Origin: Paracoccaceae bacterium
GTDB lineage: Bacteria; Pseudomonadota; Alphaproteobacteria; Rhodobacterales; Rhodobacteraceae
Reading direction: 5' to 3'
Assembly: GCA_002682975.1 (NCBI GenBank)
Contig: NYSJ01000078.1
Coordinates: 1 to 5,982, forward strand
DNA: 5,982 nucleotides
Below, piece by piece: positions 4,846-5,982 of this stretch (its first letter is position 1; each line of letters starts with the position of its first letter). Below the pieces are notes generated by a model. That model was not told where the DNA came from. It did not search any database and worked only from the letters and a program-made list of their open reading frames with translations. Both the position numbers and the translations under genes were made by a program.

Positions 4846-5040
4846 CTAATCACAATTGTCAATCAATTCGAAATCTAAACGAATAAGTTCATTAGTAAGA
4901 CGATTTTTATATCTTCTTTGCCTTCGCCTTGCTTTACTCGAATTGGCTCGCCAACTCTTTCTCTTGTCCTGGACTAATTCCTCGAGGTCATCGACAGTTT
5001 CAATTAGCTCAGCATCTGCTTCATGTGTTCTTCGTGCCAT
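4846..5040 (-). CDS. Small, strongly basic hypothetical protein, 64 aa
   Basis: The chosen ATG is at 5040-5038, with GAGAAG 7 bases upstream. A start 18 bases earlier is open but has no better site. The protein begins with an acidic helix (ADAELIETVDDLEELVQD, about 8-25), followed by a very basic segment rich in Arg and Lys (KRKSWRANSSKARRRQRRYK, 26-45) and a closing helix (NRLTNELIRLDFELIDNCD). It is probably cytoplasmic and could bind nucleic acid or an acidic partner through the Arg cluster. No family is recognised. It overlaps the stop of the upstream 54-aa membrane protein gene by 20 bases, indicating coupled translation, and is followed by the deoxyribosyltransferase-like gene. Confidence 0.7.
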   Translation of the reverse strand: MARRTHEADAELIETVDDLEELVQDKRKSWRANSSKARRRQRRYKNRLTNELIRLDFELIDNCD

Positions 5041-5185
5041 TGCGAAACTTCTCAGCATACTCTTTTAGTTTATCTCTACATTTCGGGTCTGATAATGCGG
5101 CGGCAGTGAGGACGGTTCCTGCCGTAACTAACACAGCACCGGTAATCACAATCTTTGCAGCAACAATTTTATGGGCTAAAAACAT
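5021..5185 (-). CDS. Small single-helix membrane protein, 54 aa (73 aa if TTG start at 5242 is used)
   Basis: One transmembrane helix (IVAAKIVITGAVLVTAGTV and on to Leu31, about residues 7-31) is followed by a charged cytoplasmic tail with Cys36 and KLKEYAEKFRNGTKNT. I prefer the ATG at 5185-5183 because GAGGGA sits at 5197-5192, 6 bases before it. The same frame is open up to a TTG at 5242, which would add KTDKGNLAFYVGRLEGNW, a plausible-looking peptide, but that TTG has no Shine-Dalgarno site; it does overlap the stop of a 13-codon ORF by TTGA. It is the first gene of the operon with the basic protein and the deoxyribosyltransferase-like protein. Function is not recognised. Confidence 0.65.
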   Translation of the reverse strand: MFLAHKIVAAKIVITGAVLVTAGTVLTAAALSDPKCRDKLKEYAEKFRNGTKNT

Positions 5186-5296
5186 CCAATTTCCCTCTAA
5201 TCTTCCTACATAAAAGGCTAGATTGCCTTTGTCAGTTTTCAAGAAATAAAATTACTGAGATCAAATTGAGCGCTTTCCATCTGCCTGGATCTTTAA

Positions 5297-5325
5297 ATTA
5301 TGATAAGTCTAACGAAAATGGTTAA
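5297..5325 (-). promoter_or_regulatory. Candidate sigma-70 promoter for operon 5185-4393
   Basis: On the minus strand TTAACC (5325-5320) is followed after 17 bases by CATAAT (5302-5297), a 4/6 and 5/6 match to the consensus with ideal spacing. Transcription would start near 5290, about 105 bases before the 5185 start codon, leaving room for a leader. Confidence 0.4.
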
Positions 5326-5509
5326 ACTTCCAATTTGTGTAGACAGCGCCTTTGCTCTTATACTTTTTCCCATTTCAAAATATTTGGTTGATTTTTTAAT
5401 TCACAATTATGGCAGACTAGTACAAACTTTGCAGTTGTTATCAATCAGCGTTCATAATATTTCTATCATATGATAATGTGTATGGTCTCAAGTCCATTAT
5501 GCAAATTCC

Positions 5510-5539
5510 TTGATCGAAATTGTGACACCACATTTTAAT
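5510..5539 (+). promoter_or_regulatory. Candidate sigma-70 promoter for membrane protein gene at 5589
   Basis: TTGATC (5510-5515), an 18-base spacer and TTTAAT (5534-5539) match the consensus at 4/6 and 5/6. The predicted start, near 5546, gives a leader of about 43 bases. A second, weaker pair (TTGCAG at 5429-5434 and CATAAT at 5453-5458, 18 apart) lies upstream, so the assignment is tentative. Confidence 0.35.
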
Positions 5540-5588
5540 TGGGCGGGGTAAGTTTGTAAGGACTGGCATAATTAAGGAAGGAAGCATT

Positions 5589-5982
5589 ATGAATGCTAAG
5601 ATGGTAAATGGTTTAATGTTTATTCTAGCGGGCGTAACTCCACCAGTAGTCTATTTAGGATTAGGGCCAGATGGGTCAGGAATACTGGATATTGCTCGTA
5701 CGGAACAACTTTTTGCTTACTTATTTTTTAGTTTGCCTATTGCGTTTATGATGACAAGAAACGTTCAAACTAACAGTTTTCTGGACGCTGGATTGCTTGT
5801 ACTAGTCTCCAGCATGTCTATGGGCATGGTTGCGGATGCTCTTGGTGCAAGTAGTGAATTTACAAAAATGTCAGATACGGTTTCGGTTACTGCCTACTCT
5901 TCAATTATGCTTGGTGCACTAATTTGCGGAATAGGAATTTTTAGAACAGAGCTCTTTCCTAAGTGGTTATCTGGATTATTTA
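5589..5982 (+). CDS. Polytopic membrane protein, partial (runs off right edge)
   Basis: The ATG at 5589 has a strong purine-rich site (AAGGAAGGAAG, 5574-5584) just upstream, and the frame stays open for 131 codons to the window end. Hydrophobic segments follow one another: MFILAGVTPPVVYLGLG, LFAYLFFSLPIAFMM, LLVLVSSMSMGMVADALG and SSIMLGALICGIGIF, giving about four helices so far. The last part, FRTELFPKWLSGLF, resembles the loop-and-helix found near the end of DUF4386-like small multi-helix proteins, a weak resemblance only. No catalytic motif is visible. Function and family are not identified; the C-terminus is missing. Confidence 0.75.
   Translation, partial: MNAKMVNGLMFILAGVTPPVVYLGLGPDGSGILDIARTEQLFAYLFFSLPIAFMMTRNVQTNSFLDAGLLVLVSSMSMGMVADALGASSEFTKMSDTVSVTAYSSIMLGALICGIGIFRTELFPKWLSGLF

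Larger units (their letters stand above)
5243..5588. other. Long intergenic stretch, divergent promoter region, no convincing gene
   Basis: The stretch between the two divergent transcription units is AT-rich. It holds candidate promoters for both directions, a perfect 12-bp palindrome (TATCATATGATA, 5464-5475) and short minus-strand ORFs of 26 codons (from about 5373) and 13 codons (5280-5239) with poor ribosome-binding sites. I see no RNA gene, repeat array or coding sequence with protein-like character beyond these. Confidence 0.5.

Noticed and set aside
4856..5213. Two overlapping plus-strand ORFs of 70 and 94 codons
   Set aside because: Shadows of the minus-strand basic protein and membrane protein genes, which show coupled starts and proper ribosome-binding sites.
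5239..5300. Minus-strand reading FKDPGRWKALNLISVILF as a gene
   Set aside because: The frame is closed by a TAA immediately upstream and a TGA shortly after, with no start codon or ribosome-binding site.

Overview
The window is AT-rich bacterial DNA with clear Shine-Dalgarno sites, tightly packed short genes on both strands, and no rRNA, tRNA, transposase, integrase or CRISPR array. The proteins recognised (two glutathione S-transferase-like proteins, an acyltransferase-3 membrane protein, a DUF4242 protein, a nucleoside 2-deoxyribosyltransferase-like protein) and the small-protein types suggest a Gammaproteobacterium, perhaps marine. This assignment is inference; no taxonomic marker is present.

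Layout. Positions 1-946 (minus) hold the N-terminal 315 residues of an acyltransferase-3 family membrane protein that runs off the left edge. Divergent to it is a plus-strand pair of small genes (70 aa at 1068-1280 and a 44-aa one-helix membrane protein at 1308-1442). Next is a minus-strand cluster read from about 2890 down to 1479: a doubtful 31-aa ORF, a DUF4242 protein, a 32-nt intercistronic hairpin, a small secreted protein whose frame is cut by an in-frame TAG, and a GST. A second, sigma-class-like GST is divergent from this cluster on the plus strand (3061-3738) and converges on another minus-strand operon of very short genes (4271 to 3799): a 52-aa exported Cys-containing protein, a 49-aa one-helix membrane protein starting inside the previous stop codon, and a 43-aa protein with a CDGSH-like Cys/Cys/Cys/His motif. 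A further minus-strand operon (5185 to 4393) encodes a 54-aa one-helix membrane protein, a 64-aa very basic protein and the deoxyribosyltransferase-like protein. After a 346-base (or 403-base, depending on the start chosen) stretch without a convincing gene, a plus-strand polytopic membrane protein begins at 5589 and runs off the right edge.

How the genes work together. Two GST-fold proteins beside a DUF4242 protein suggest a detoxification or small-molecule stress neighbourhood, but nothing in the sequence gives a substrate. The most notable feature is the number of very small genes (31 to 70 aa), several of which appear only when start sites and ribosome-binding sites are read by hand. The least explained units are the three-gene unit 4393-5185, the CDGSH-like mini-protein operon 3799-4271 and the amber-interrupted secreted protein 2130-2402. 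I found no convincing evidence of a complete new multi-gene system.
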